In this document: positions 1 through 5,147 of the stretch, in pieces
How positions within the stretch are numbered: the first letter of the stretch is position 1
How the letters are laid out: each line of letters begins with the position of its first letter
The notes under the pieces: generated by a model
The model's input: only the letters and a program-made list of their open reading frames with translations
The model's database searches: none
Told to the model about the DNA's origin: nothing
Program-made: the position numbers and the translations under genes
Source: Lachnospiraceae bacterium UBA6452
Lineage (GTDB): Bacteria; Bacillota; Clostridia; Lachnospirales; Lachnospiraceae
Assembly: GCA_002441865.1 (NCBI GenBank)
Contig: DJNY01000180.1
Coordinates: forward strand, 18,282-23,428
DNA: 5,147 nucleotides
Direction: 5' to 3'

Positions 1-368
1 GCAGGCATATGGGAAATATCGGAAAGTGCGCCTGCTTCTTCCAAAAGCTCCATTTCCTCGTCTGTCGCCTCTCCCTTGATCATATGCAGGAAGCTTTCCT
101 TCAATTTTTCCGCTTCTTCCACCTCTCTGCCGATGATCAGATCCAGCATGATGTCGGCAGAAGCCTGCGAGATCGCACAGCCGTCTCCTGTAAAGGAACC
201 GTCTACGATCTTTCCATTCTCCACTTTGAGATTTAAAATAATATCATCTCCACAGCTCGGGTTCACACCCTCCAGCTGCATATTGGCATCCGCAAGCGTA
301 TGCTTATGCATGGGATGCAGATTGTGATCTGTTAATATCTCATTGTAAAAGCTCCTGTTATTCTCCAT
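1..368 (-). CDS. sufU: SufU sulfur-transfer protein (3' end missing)
   Basis: SufU is the zinc-containing sulfurtransferase that accepts persulfide sulfur from SufS and passes it to the SufBCD scaffold in Gram-positive bacteria. The visible 122 residues start MENNRSFYNEILTDHNLHP. They include NPSCGDD (Cys39, Asp41) and GDGCAISQASADIM (Cys64), the IscU/SufU fold motifs that hold the metal ligands; the 25-residue Cys39-Cys64 spacing is what I recall for Bacillus SufU. No third cysteine appears in the 58 residues after Cys64. In IscU it would come after about 43, so this looks like the SufU form with its inserted segment, and the third ligand should lie beyond the window edge. The start at 368 is supported by AAGGAG at 377-382, 8 nt upstream. 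The gene overlaps the end of sufS by 11 nt, suggesting translational coupling. IscU is the only serious alternative name. Confidence 0.93.
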   Translation of the reverse strand, partial: MENNRSFYNEILTDHNLHPMHKHTLADANMQLEGVNPSCGDDIILNLKVENGKIVDGSFTGDGCAISQASADIMLDLIIGREVEEAEKLKESFLHMIKGEATDEEMELLEEAGALSDISHMP

Positions 369-1572
369 AGCCCATTCTCCTTCTGATCGTCTGCATACTT
401 GTCAGCAGCTTTTCAATATCCTCTTCCGTATTATAAAAATACATACTGGCACGAGTGGTTGACATAACACCGATCTGCTGCATCAGAGGCTGTGCGCAGT
501 GATGCCCTGCACGGACTGCAATACCATCCGCATCCAGAATACTGCTGACATCATGTGGATGCACGCCATCTACGGTAAAGCTGACGATCCCACAATGCTC
601 CTTCGGATCCGGGGATCCCTGGATCTGTACATAGGGCAGCTTCTTGAGTCCTTCCATCAGTTGCGTGGTCAGTAAAAGTTCCTGCTTCTGTATCTGCTCA
701 TAACCGACTTCCTGTAAATACCGGATCGCGGCCGCAAGTGCCCATGCACCTGCACCATTGACAGTACCTGCTTCAAATTTATGCGGCAGCTCAGCATAAA
801 CCACCTTATCTCTTGTCACCGTCTGGATCATTTCTCCACCGGTCAGGAAAGGCGGCATTTCAGAAAGCAGTTCCTTTCTGCCATATAATACACCGATTCC
901 CATAGGTGCCATCAGCTTGTGCCCGGAAAATGCCAGAAAATCCACGCCCAGCTTTTGTACATCCACTTCCATATGCGGCGTGGACTGTGCTGCATCCAGT
1001 ACAACAACGGCTCCGCTTTGTTTTGCCAGCGTTACGATCTTCTCGATCGGTGTCCTGATACCAAGTACATTGGATACCTGGGTAACTGCGACCAGCTTTG
1101 TTTTTTCTGAAAATGCAGCCCGCAGATCCGCATCCGAAATATGTCCCTGCCGGTCACATTCCAGATACTTAACGACTGCACCTGTTTTTTCAGCTACCAT
1201 ACGCCATGGAAGCTGATTACTGTGATGTTCTAAAATACTGACGACGATCTCATCGCCCTCCCGCAGATGCGATAAGCCGTAGCTGTAAGCAACCAGATTC
1301 AGGCTTTCTGTGGCATTTCTTGTAAAGATGATCTCCTTTGCAGAAGCTGCATGGATAAATTTCGCCACACATTCCCGTGCCTCCTCATAACGATCTGTTG
1401 CCTCTATTCCAAGAGAGTACAGACCACGCAAAGGATTGGCGTTATATTTTTTGTAAAATTCCATTTCTGCTTCCAGAACAACATCCGGGCGCTGCGCGGT
1501 TGCTGCACTGTCCAAATATACGATCGGATTTTCCCGCAGAAGCGGAAAATCCTGTTTGAATTCATGCTTCAT
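358..1572 (-). CDS. sufS: SufS group II cysteine desulfurase
   Basis: This PLP enzyme converts cysteine to alanine and holds the freed sulfur as a persulfide for Fe-S assembly. The 404-residue product has the usual family length. Visible landmarks are YLDSAATAQRP (19-29), TRNATESLNLVA (84-95, PLP phosphate region), EHHSN (115-119, ring-stacking His), VLDAAQS (191-197, Asp193 for the pyridine nitrogen), SGHK with PLP lysine Lys219, and RAGHHCAQP with catalytic Cys359. His340 in VHPHD sits 19 residues before the catalytic Cys, as does the Bacillus SufS His that takes part in zinc-ligand exchange with SufU (recalled numbering). This fits the adjacent sufU. One oddity is that the segment usually reading HRGVH reads LRGLY (48-52). 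The gene overlaps sufD by 11 nt. Start: ATG at 1572 lies 9 nt from GGGAGG, but an in-frame GTG at 1575 lies 6 nt from it and would add one residue. Confidence 0.96.
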   Translation of the reverse strand: MKHEFKQDFPLLRENPIVYLDSAATAQRPDVVLEAEMEFYKKYNANPLRGLYSLGIEATDRYEEARECVAKFIHAASAKEIIFTRNATESLNLVAYSYGLSHLREGDEIVVSILEHHSNQLPWRMVAEKTGAVVKYLECDRQGHISDADLRAAFSEKTKLVAVTQVSNVLGIRTPIEKIVTLAKQSGAVVVLDAAQSTPHMEVDVQKLGVDFLAFSGHKLMAPMGIGVLYGRKELLSEMPPFLTGGEMIQTVTRDKVVYAELPHKFEAGTVNGAGAWALAAAIRYLQEVGYEQIQKQELLLTTQLMEGLKKLPYVQIQGSPDPKEHCGIVSFTVDGVHPHDVSSILDADGIAVRAGHHCAQPLMQQIGVMSTTRASMYFYNTEEDIEKLLTSMQTIRRRMGYGE

Positions 1573-2680
1573 CACCCGTCACCTCCCAAAGCCAGTTTTC
1601 TGCCTGTTCCGCGATTTCCTTATCTCCGATCTGATTACAGAGTGCTTCCAGCTTCGCTCTTGCCAGCAGATTGCAGGCATCTTCTTCCGAAAGTCCTCTG
1701 CCTGCCAGATAAAACAGCACATCATCCGCCGGTCTGCCGATCGAAGCACCATGATTTCCTTCTACATCTTCCTCCGCACAAAGGATCAATGGAACCGTCT
1801 GGTTGATGGCATCCTCTCCTAAGATGAGCACATCCTCCATCTCATCTCCCTTTGCACCCGCACAGCCCAATGGGAAGTCAATTGTTCCACGGAATACTTT
1901 TTTAGACGCATCCTGCAGTACACCGCCCACATTCATGTTGCTTTCTGTTTTCTTTCCGATATGCTGTGCCACGTAGTTCATATCCAGAAGCTGCTGCTTT
2001 TCCCTGTAATACCCTGCAGCAAGCTGCAGATTGCTCTTTTCTCCGGTCAGCGTGGCGTAACTTCCTGCCCAGATCTTCTCTGCCCCAAGAAACAACTGCA
2101 CAACCTCTATCTGTGCCTGTTTGCCGCTTTCGGCTCCGATATCATTGAAAAGCTGCATCCGATCGCCAAGCAGATCTACCTGCACAAGCCGGATCTTTGC
2201 ATTTTCTTCTGCCTGCATCAGTGTACGCAGCACGGCTTTTCCTTCTGCATCCTTTTCAGATCTTACAACAGTCCAGACTGTCACACTTTCTCCTGCTTTC
2301 GCATGGATCTTCACATCCTGAAAGCATTTTTCCTGATCCGGATAGTCAAATACAAGCGCTGTCTGCAGATCATTTGGGATCGCCCCTTCAGAATCACCTG
2401 TTGTCTCCACACAAATATCTGTTGCATCTTCCGGTTTCAGGTGGCTTACTTCCACGCCCATTCCGGTACGGATCTTCTCCATCTCTTTATAGAGAGAAGC
2501 TTGCTGCCCGGCCGTCAGTTCTTTTACAACCGGCTTTTCATCCTTTGGGCAGCGGACGGTAACAACCGGTCTCTGCCATCCGTCCACTGTCAGATCCTTT
2601 ATTTCCGCCTGATTGACCGATAGTCTGTTCCAGGTTTTTGCAGGCAGTCTGTTTACAGTCATATCTATTGTTTGTTTCAT
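1562..2680 (-). CDS. sufD: SufD Fe-S cluster scaffold subunit
   Basis: SufD pairs with SufB and SufC in the SUF scaffold; the SufB-SufD interface is the proposed site of cluster building, and SufD is also linked to iron acquisition. The 372-residue product is a SufB paralogue with a beta-helix-like middle and the family C-terminal block: IDFPLGCAGAKGDE (267-280), then EGNHGASIG (307-315), then FYLAGRGLSEEDA (323-335). His310 in NHGAS corresponds to the functionally important SufD His360 of E. coli (alignment by eye). It lacks the SufB-type SAVSC cysteine, which separates it from SufB. It is shorter than Proteobacterial or Bacillus SufD (roughly 420-440 residues by recall), mostly in the N-terminal part. 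ATG 2680 is chosen because a perfect AGGAGG lies 6 nt upstream; the in-frame ATG at 2716 has no such site. It follows sufB after 42 nt and overlaps sufS. Confidence 0.93.
   Translation of the reverse strand: MKQTIDMTVNRLPAKTWNRLSVNQAEIKDLTVDGWQRPVVTVRCPKDEKPVVKELTAGQQASLYKEMEKIRTGMGVEVSHLKPEDATDICVETTGDSEGAIPNDLQTALVFDYPDQEKCFQDVKIHAKAGESVTVWTVVRSEKDAEGKAVLRTLMQAEENAKIRLVQVDLLGDRMQLFNDIGAESGKQAQIEVVQLFLGAEKIWAGSYATLTGEKSNLQLAAGYYREKQQLLDMNYVAQHIGKKTESNMNVGGVLQDASKKVFRGTIDFPLGCAGAKGDEMEDVLILGEDAINQTVPLILCAEEDVEGNHGASIGRPADDVLFYLAGRGLSEEDACNLLARAKLEALCNQIGDKEIAEQAENWLWEVTGDEA
1582..1587 (-). promoter_or_regulatory. sufS ribosome binding site (start ambiguous)
   Basis: The minus strand reads GGGAGG inside the last codons of sufD. 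It lies 9 nt from the ATG at 1572 and 6 nt from the in-frame GTG at 1575, so spacing allows either start. ATG is preferred on codon grounds only. Confidence 0.7.
1677..1700. repeat. 24-bp direct repeat, copy in sufD
   Basis: These 24 bases are identical to 2838-2861 in sufB. On the coding strand they encode the shared RGLSEEDA motif of the two paralogous C-terminal domains, so shared ancestry explains the protein identity; exact identity at the nucleotide level is more than the protein requires. Confidence 0.8.
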
Positions 2681-2686
2681 TTTGTT

Positions 2687-2692
2687 CCTCCT
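2687..2692 (-). promoter_or_regulatory. sufD ribosome binding site
   Basis: A perfect AGGAGG on the minus strand lies 6 nt before ATG 2680. This fixes the sufD start there and rules against the in-frame ATG 36 nt further upstream, which lies just after the sufB stop. Confidence 0.85.
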
Positions 2693-2722
2693 ACAATTAT
2701 GGACTATGCCAATCATTACATA

Positions 2723-4129
2723 CTATCCTATACTGCCTTTCATTTCGAGCTGTATCAGATTGTTCATCTCCACCGCATACTCAAGCGGCAGTTCCTTTGA
2801 TACATTATCCGCAAATCCACTGACGATCATCGCTCTCGCATCTTCTTCCGAAAGTCCTCTGGACATCAGATAAAAGACAGCTTCATCACTGATCCGTCCG
2901 ATCTTTGCCTCATGACCGATGTCCGCATCCGCTGTCCGGATATCCATTGCCGGGATCGTATCGGATCTTGACTTGTCATCCAGCATCAGGGACTGGCAGG
3001 AAACAGCCGACTTTGTCTTCTTTGCAGACTTTTCTACCTGCACACTGCTTCTGAATGTACTGATGCCGCCATCTTTTGAAATAGATCTTGTATTGATAAA
3101 CGAAGAAGTATTTTTCCCTACATGAACAACCTTTGCTCCTGTGTCCAGATTCTGTCCTTTGCCCGCAAATGTAATACCGGTAAATTCCATCCGGGAATGA
3201 TCTCCCTTCAGGATTGTCATCGGATATAAGTAAGAAACATGGGATCCAAACGAACCGGAAACCCATTCCATTACACCGCCTTCTTCCACCATGGCACGTT
3301 TGGTGTTCAGGTTATACATATTTTTAGACCAGTTTTCGATCGTCGAATAACGCAGTCTGGCATTTTTCTTTACAAAAAGCTCCACGCAGCCCGCATGCAG
3401 GTTCGCCACATTGTATTTTGGTGCAGAGCAGCCTTCAATAAAATGCAGATCTGCGCCCTCATCTACAATGATCAATGTATGTTCAAACTGTCCTGCGCCC
3501 GGTGCATTCAGACGGAAATAGGACTGCAGCGGAATTTCCACGGAAACACCCGGCGGTACGTACACAAAGGAACCACCTGACCAGACAGCTCCATGCAAAG
3601 CTGCAAATTTATGGTCGTTCGGCCGTACAAGCTTCATAAAGTACTTTCTGACCATATCTGCATATTCGCCTTTTAAGGCACTTTCCATATCTGTATACAC
3701 AACGCCCTGTGCTGCGACCTCTTCCCGGACATTATGATAAACAAGCTCCGAATCGTACTGTGCACCAACACCAGCCAGTGATTTTCTTTCTGCCTGCGGA
3801 ATGCCAAGCTTTTCAAACGTATCCTTGATATCCTCCGGTACTTCAGACCATTTTGCACTCATTTTTGTATTCGGACGTACATAAGTTGCAATATGGCTCA
3901 TATCCAGTCCGTCAATGGAAGGCCCCCAGTCAGGCACCTTCAGTTCATTATAAATCTGTAATGACTGCAGACGGAACATCGTCATCCAGGCAGGATCATT
4001 CTTTTCTTTTGAGATTTTTTCTACAATAGAAGCATCCAGCCCTTCCTGCACACGGTATGCATCTTTTTCATCGTTCCGGATATCATAAATGCTTCTGTCC
4101 ACATCATCGACATAGGTTTTCTCTTTCAT
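2723..4129 (-). CDS. sufB: SufB Fe-S cluster scaffold subunit
   Basis: SufB is the main scaffold of the SufBCD complex in the cytoplasm, receiving sulfur and carrying the nascent cluster. The 468-residue product has full family length. Landmarks are PDWGPSIDGLDMSHI (66-80), the beta-helix core opening GAVWSGGSFVYVPPGV (180-195), SYFRLNAPGAGQFEHT (203-218), FIEGCSAP with Cys234, NTRSISKDGG (346-355), SAVSCQSL with Cys378, and IGHEAKIGR with His406/Glu407. Cys234, Cys378 and Glu407 correspond by eye to the sulfur-accepting and cluster-ligating positions Cys254, Cys405 and Glu434 of E. coli SufB, so the protein looks active. The C-terminus is the SufC-binding helical region with SRGLSEEDA (423-431). 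ATG 4129 has GGGAGG at 4138-4143, 8 nt upstream. Only 5 nt separate it from the sufC stop, so the two are likely coupled in translation. Confidence 0.97.
   Translation of the reverse strand: MKEKTYVDDVDRSIYDIRNDEKDAYRVQEGLDASIVEKISKEKNDPAWMTMFRLQSLQIYNELKVPDWGPSIDGLDMSHIATYVRPNTKMSAKWSEVPEDIKDTFEKLGIPQAERKSLAGVGAQYDSELVYHNVREEVAAQGVVYTDMESALKGEYADMVRKYFMKLVRPNDHKFAALHGAVWSGGSFVYVPPGVSVEIPLQSYFRLNAPGAGQFEHTLIIVDEGADLHFIEGCSAPKYNVANLHAGCVELFVKKNARLRYSTIENWSKNMYNLNTKRAMVEEGGVMEWVSGSFGSHVSYLYPMTILKGDHSRMEFTGITFAGKGQNLDTGAKVVHVGKNTSSFINTRSISKDGGISTFRSSVQVEKSAKKTKSAVSCQSLMLDDKSRSDTIPAMDIRTADADIGHEAKIGRISDEAVFYLMSRGLSEEDARAMIVSGFADNVSKELPLEYAVEMNNLIQLEMKGSIG
2838..2861. repeat. 24-bp direct repeat, copy in sufB
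   Basis: This is the partner of 1677-1700 in sufD, in the same orientation and 1161 bp away. It encodes RGLSEEDA near the SufB C-terminus (425-432). It is coding sequence, not an inserted element. Confidence 0.8.
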
Positions 4130-4134
4130 CCGGC

Positions 4135-4908
4135 TTACCTCCCTGTCTCTGATTCCTGTTTTAAAAGATCCAGATATTTTTCAAAACCATGTTCATTGAT
4201 CTCATCGATCAGGGAAGCATCCCCCGTCTTTACGATATGTCCGTCTACCAGAACATGCGTGTAATCCACATGTAAAGCTTCCAGGATCCTTGTGCTGTGC
4301 GTAATGATCAGAAGTGCTCCGTCTCTTGTCTTCTGATATTCTTCCACACCCTTTGAAACGGTACGCACTGCGTCCACATCAAGTCCGGAATCTGTTTCAT
4401 CCAAAATTGCCAGCTCCGGTCTGAGCATCAGCATCTGCAAAATCTCTGTTTTCTTTTTTTCGCCACCGGAAAATCCCACATTCAGATCGCGTTCTGCATA
4501 AGACGGATCCATCTGCAGCAGCTCCATTTCCTTCTGCAGCTCCTTCTTAAAGTCCCAAAGACGGATTCTGCTGCCACGTCTCTTTTCCACTGCATTTCTG
4601 ATAAAGGAGCTTAAAGAAAGTCCCGGAACCTCCAGAGGGCTCTGGAAGGATAAAAAGATACCATCCTTTGCTCTCTTGTCTGCGCCGTCCTCATTGATCC
4701 GATTTCCGCGGAACAAAATATCCCCTTTCGTTACTTCATACTTCGGATTGCCCATCAGTGCATAACCGAGTGTTGATTTTCCGGCGCCGTTAGGTCCCAT
4801 TAAAACATGGGTTTCTCCCTTCCCGATTTCTAAATTTATATCATGCAGAATCTCTTTATTCTCTACACGAACTGAGATACCATTTACCTGCAAAAGTTTG
4901 TCTGCCAT
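4135..4908 (-). CDS. sufC: SufC ABC-type ATPase of the SUF scaffold
   Basis: SufC is a soluble ABC ATPase that binds SufB and SufD; ATP-driven dimerisation reshapes the scaffold during cluster assembly. It is not a membrane transporter. The 257-residue product, typical for SufC, has Walker A GPNGAGKST (38-46), Q-loop SFQSP (Gln89), signature FSGGEKKKTEIL (146-157), Walker B LAILDETDSGLD (166-177, catalytic Glu171) and the H-loop ITHS (His204). The GGEKKK form of the signature and DETDSGLD are characteristic of SufC rather than importer ATPases. It is the first gene of the operon, about 48 nt after the predicted transcription start. ATG 4908 is chosen because MADKLLQVNG matches the family N-terminus. 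An in-frame GTG at 4920, with AAGGA 5 nt upstream, is a real alternative adding four residues. Any longer reading frame upstream would run through the promoter. Confidence 0.96.
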   Translation of the reverse strand: MADKLLQVNGISVRVENKEILHDINLEIGKGETHVLMGPNGAGKSTLGYALMGNPKYEVTKGDILFRGNRINEDGADKRAKDGIFLSFQSPLEVPGLSLSSFIRNAVEKRRGSRIRLWDFKKELQKEMELLQMDPSYAERDLNVGFSGGEKKKTEILQMLMLRPELAILDETDSGLDVDAVRTVSKGVEEYQKTRDGALLIITHSTRILEALHVDYTHVLVDGHIVKTGDASLIDEINEHGFEKYLDLLKQESETGR

Positions 4909-4919
4909 TTTCTGATCCA

Positions 4920-4924
4920 CACCT
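4920..4924 (-). promoter_or_regulatory. Probable sufC ribosome binding site
   Basis: AGGTG on the minus strand lies 11 nt from ATG 4908, a rather long spacing. A second purine-rich stretch (AAGGA, 4926-4930) lies 5 nt from an in-frame GTG at 4920. Both sites could be used, and this is why the sufC start is uncertain by four codons. Confidence 0.5.
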
Positions 4925-4937
4925 TTCCTTTTATTCA

Positions 4938-4956
4938 ACCTACTTGTTTGGTAGGT
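4938..4956. promoter_or_regulatory. Palindromic operator candidate at the suf transcription start
   Basis: A perfect inverted repeat reads ACCTAC, 7 bases, GTAGGT. It begins 6 bp downstream of the suf -10 box and covers about +1 to +19 of the predicted suf transcript. A protein bound here would block transcription. The likely binder is the divergently encoded Rrf2-family protein, by analogy with IscR control of Fe-S operons, but a 6-7-6 palindrome would also suit other dimeric repressors such as TetR-family proteins. The repeat is seen directly; the operator role is inferred. Confidence 0.7.
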
Positions 4957-4962
4957 AATTAA

Positions 4963-4991
4963 ACTATAGTATGTAACCAGGGTTTTGTCAA
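4963..4991 (-). promoter_or_regulatory. suf operon promoter (sigma-A type)
   Basis: On the minus strand TTGACA (4986-4991) and TATAGT (4963-4968) are separated by exactly 17 bp. The -35 is a perfect consensus and the -10 matches at five of six positions. Transcription should start near 4956, giving a leader of about 48 nt before sufC. Such a strong core promoter, with a palindrome directly on the start site, suggests that expression is held down by a repressor rather than limited by promoter strength. Confidence 0.88.
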
Positions 4992-4993
4992 CT

Positions 4994-5028
4994 CTTGCAA
5001 TGCATTTGCTACGCAAATGCACTGCAAG
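4994..5028. repeat. 35-bp near-perfect inverted repeat upstream of the suf promoter
   Basis: Two 16-base arms (4994-5009 and 5013-5028) are separated by only TAC and are complementary except at one pair (5000/5022). In plus-strand RNA that pair is A-C; in minus-strand RNA it becomes a U-G wobble. It sits 2 bp upstream of the suf -35, between two divergent promoters, so it is not a terminator for a flanking gene and no T-run follows it. It could be a regulator site or a copy of a small dispersed palindromic repeat. Confidence 0.8.
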
Positions 5029-5034
5029 TTCCAA

Positions 5035-5055
5035 ATAACCTGCACAGCAGGTTAT
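5035..5055. promoter_or_regulatory. Palindrome over the -35 of the Rrf2-like gene
   Basis: A perfect inverted repeat has 9-base arms ATAACCTGC and GCAGGTTAT around a 3-base centre. It covers the weak -35 of the divergent promoter. Its AACCTGC arm resembles the AACCTAC arm of the suf operator candidate, though the spacing differs (3 versus 7). An autoregulatory site is the simplest reading, but this is inference. Confidence 0.65.
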
Positions 5056-5070
5056 AGTTTATGGTATAAT
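5041..5070 (+). promoter_or_regulatory. Promoter of the divergent Rrf2-like gene
   Basis: A perfect TATAAT (5065-5070) is preceded by TGG, forming an extended -10 element. The best -35 candidate is TGCACA (5041-5046) at 18-bp spacing, with four of six consensus matches. Transcription should start near 5077, giving a leader of about 51 nt. The weak -35 lies within a palindrome, so the promoter could be controlled by a protein bound there. Confidence 0.7.
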
Positions 5071-5074
5071 CATA

Positions 5075-5101
5075 TAAGAGGCAAAAGTATATTGCCTCTT
5101 A
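5075..5101. repeat. Perfect hairpin in the leader of the Rrf2-like gene
   Basis: Perfect 10-base arms (TAAGAGGCAA and its complement) flank a 7-base loop. The element begins almost at the predicted transcription start and ends 12 bp before the ribosome binding site. It could be a 5'-end mRNA stem-loop that stabilises the message, or a DNA operator overlapping +1. No T-run follows on either strand, so it does not look like an intrinsic terminator. Confidence 0.7.
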
Positions 5102-5127
5102 GAAACCGATAAAAGGATGGATTTCAT

Positions 5128-5147
5128 ATGCTGATCTCAACCAGAGG
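5128..5147 (+). CDS. Start of a probable Rrf2-family (IscR/CymR-like) regulator
   Basis: Only seven codons are visible before the window ends, reading MLISTRG. Rrf2-family winged-helix regulators commonly begin ML/MK-ISTxGRYAL, so this short match is suggestive, and the position next to a suf operon is where Fe-S responsive Rrf2 regulators often occur. The start is supported by AGGATGG at 5114-5120, 7 nt upstream, and by an extended -10 promoter. The gene is divergent from sufC, with 219 bp between the two start codons. Whether it carries the three cysteines that bind a [2Fe-2S] cluster in IscR cannot be seen here. CymR or an unrelated Rrf2 member remains possible. Confidence 0.72.

Noticed and set aside
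9..327. Short plus-strand open frames opposite sufU
   Set aside because: The minus strand encodes clear SufU motifs across the whole stretch; the plus-strand frames have no recognisable domain.
1961..2623. A 220-codon plus-strand open frame
   Set aside because: It lies wholly antisense to sufD, is rich in Cys, Phe, Leu and His as expected of a complementary-strand shadow, and no clear ribosome binding site was noted.
2681..2716. A 12-residue longer SufD starting at ATG 2716
   Set aside because: The perfect AGGAGG lies downstream of that ATG and 6 nt before ATG 2680, and the extra residues do not resemble the SufD N-terminus.
2681..2722. Possible terminator or internal promoter between sufB and sufD
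   Set aside because: The 42-nt gap contains only a very short TGG/CCA dyad and no T-run, and no convincing -35/-10 pair.
4135..4908. SufC as the ATPase of an ABC transporter
   Set aside because: No permease or binding-protein gene is nearby, and the signature and Walker B forms, plus the adjacent sufB and sufD, identify the SUF ATPase.
4909..4956. A riboswitch or T-box in the suf leader
   Set aside because: The predicted leader is only about 48 nt and shows no T-box or known aptamer features; it is too short for a typical riboswitch.
4909..5034. A 42-residue N-terminal extension of sufC starting at an ATG at 5034
   Set aside because: It would be translated from sequence containing the suf -35, -10 and operator palindrome and the 35-bp hairpin, and adds nothing resembling SufC. 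The family N-terminus begins at 4908 (or GTG 4920).
4994..5055. Tandem hairpins as a bidirectional terminator
   Set aside because: The flanking genes diverge, so no transcript is expected to end here, and neither hairpin is followed by a T-run on either strand.

Overview
This window carries a SUF iron-sulfur cluster assembly operon on the minus strand. Read in transcription order (right to left), it is sufC, sufB, sufD, sufS, sufU. The last gene runs off the left edge of the window. At the extreme right edge a divergent plus-strand gene begins. Its seven visible codons (MLISTRG) match the usual N-terminus of Rrf2-family regulators (the IscR/CymR type).

The gene order, the use of SufU rather than SufE, the strong AGGAGG-like ribosome binding sites and the moderate base composition suggest a Gram-positive anaerobe of class Clostridia. 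Lachnospiraceae is the most likely family. This is inference from gene content and general familiarity; no 16S or other marker is present.

Layout: 1-368 sufU (3' end missing); 358-1572 sufS; 1562-2680 sufD; 2723-4129 sufB; 4135-4908 sufC; 4909-5127 divergent regulatory region; 5128-5147 start of an Rrf2-like gene. The genes are tightly packed. sufC and sufB are 5 nt apart, with the sufC stop codon next to the sufB ribosome binding site. sufB and sufD are 42 nt apart. sufD/sufS and sufS/sufU each overlap by 11 nt. No internal terminator is visible, so all five genes are probably on one transcript. The transcript end lies outside the window.

How the genes work together: SufS takes sulfur from cysteine as a persulfide, SufU accepts it, and the SufB-SufC-SufD scaffold, powered by the SufC ATPase, builds the cluster. 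The key catalytic residues of SufS, SufC, SufB and SufD are all present. The first two cysteines and the aspartate of the SufU metal site are visible; the third cysteine would lie off the edge.

The most informative non-coding part is the 219-bp intergenic region. It has a near-consensus promoter for suf (TTGACA, 17 bp, TATAGT) with a perfect 6-7-6 inverted repeat at the predicted transcription start. On the other side is an extended -10 promoter for the Rrf2-like gene, with a perfect 9-3-9 palindrome over its weak -35 and a perfect 10-bp-stem hairpin at its predicted transcription start. Between them is a 35-bp near-perfect hairpin of unknown role. I see no sign of a wholly new system; the cluster is a recognisable SUF locus, and the dense set of palindromes is the part most worth testing.
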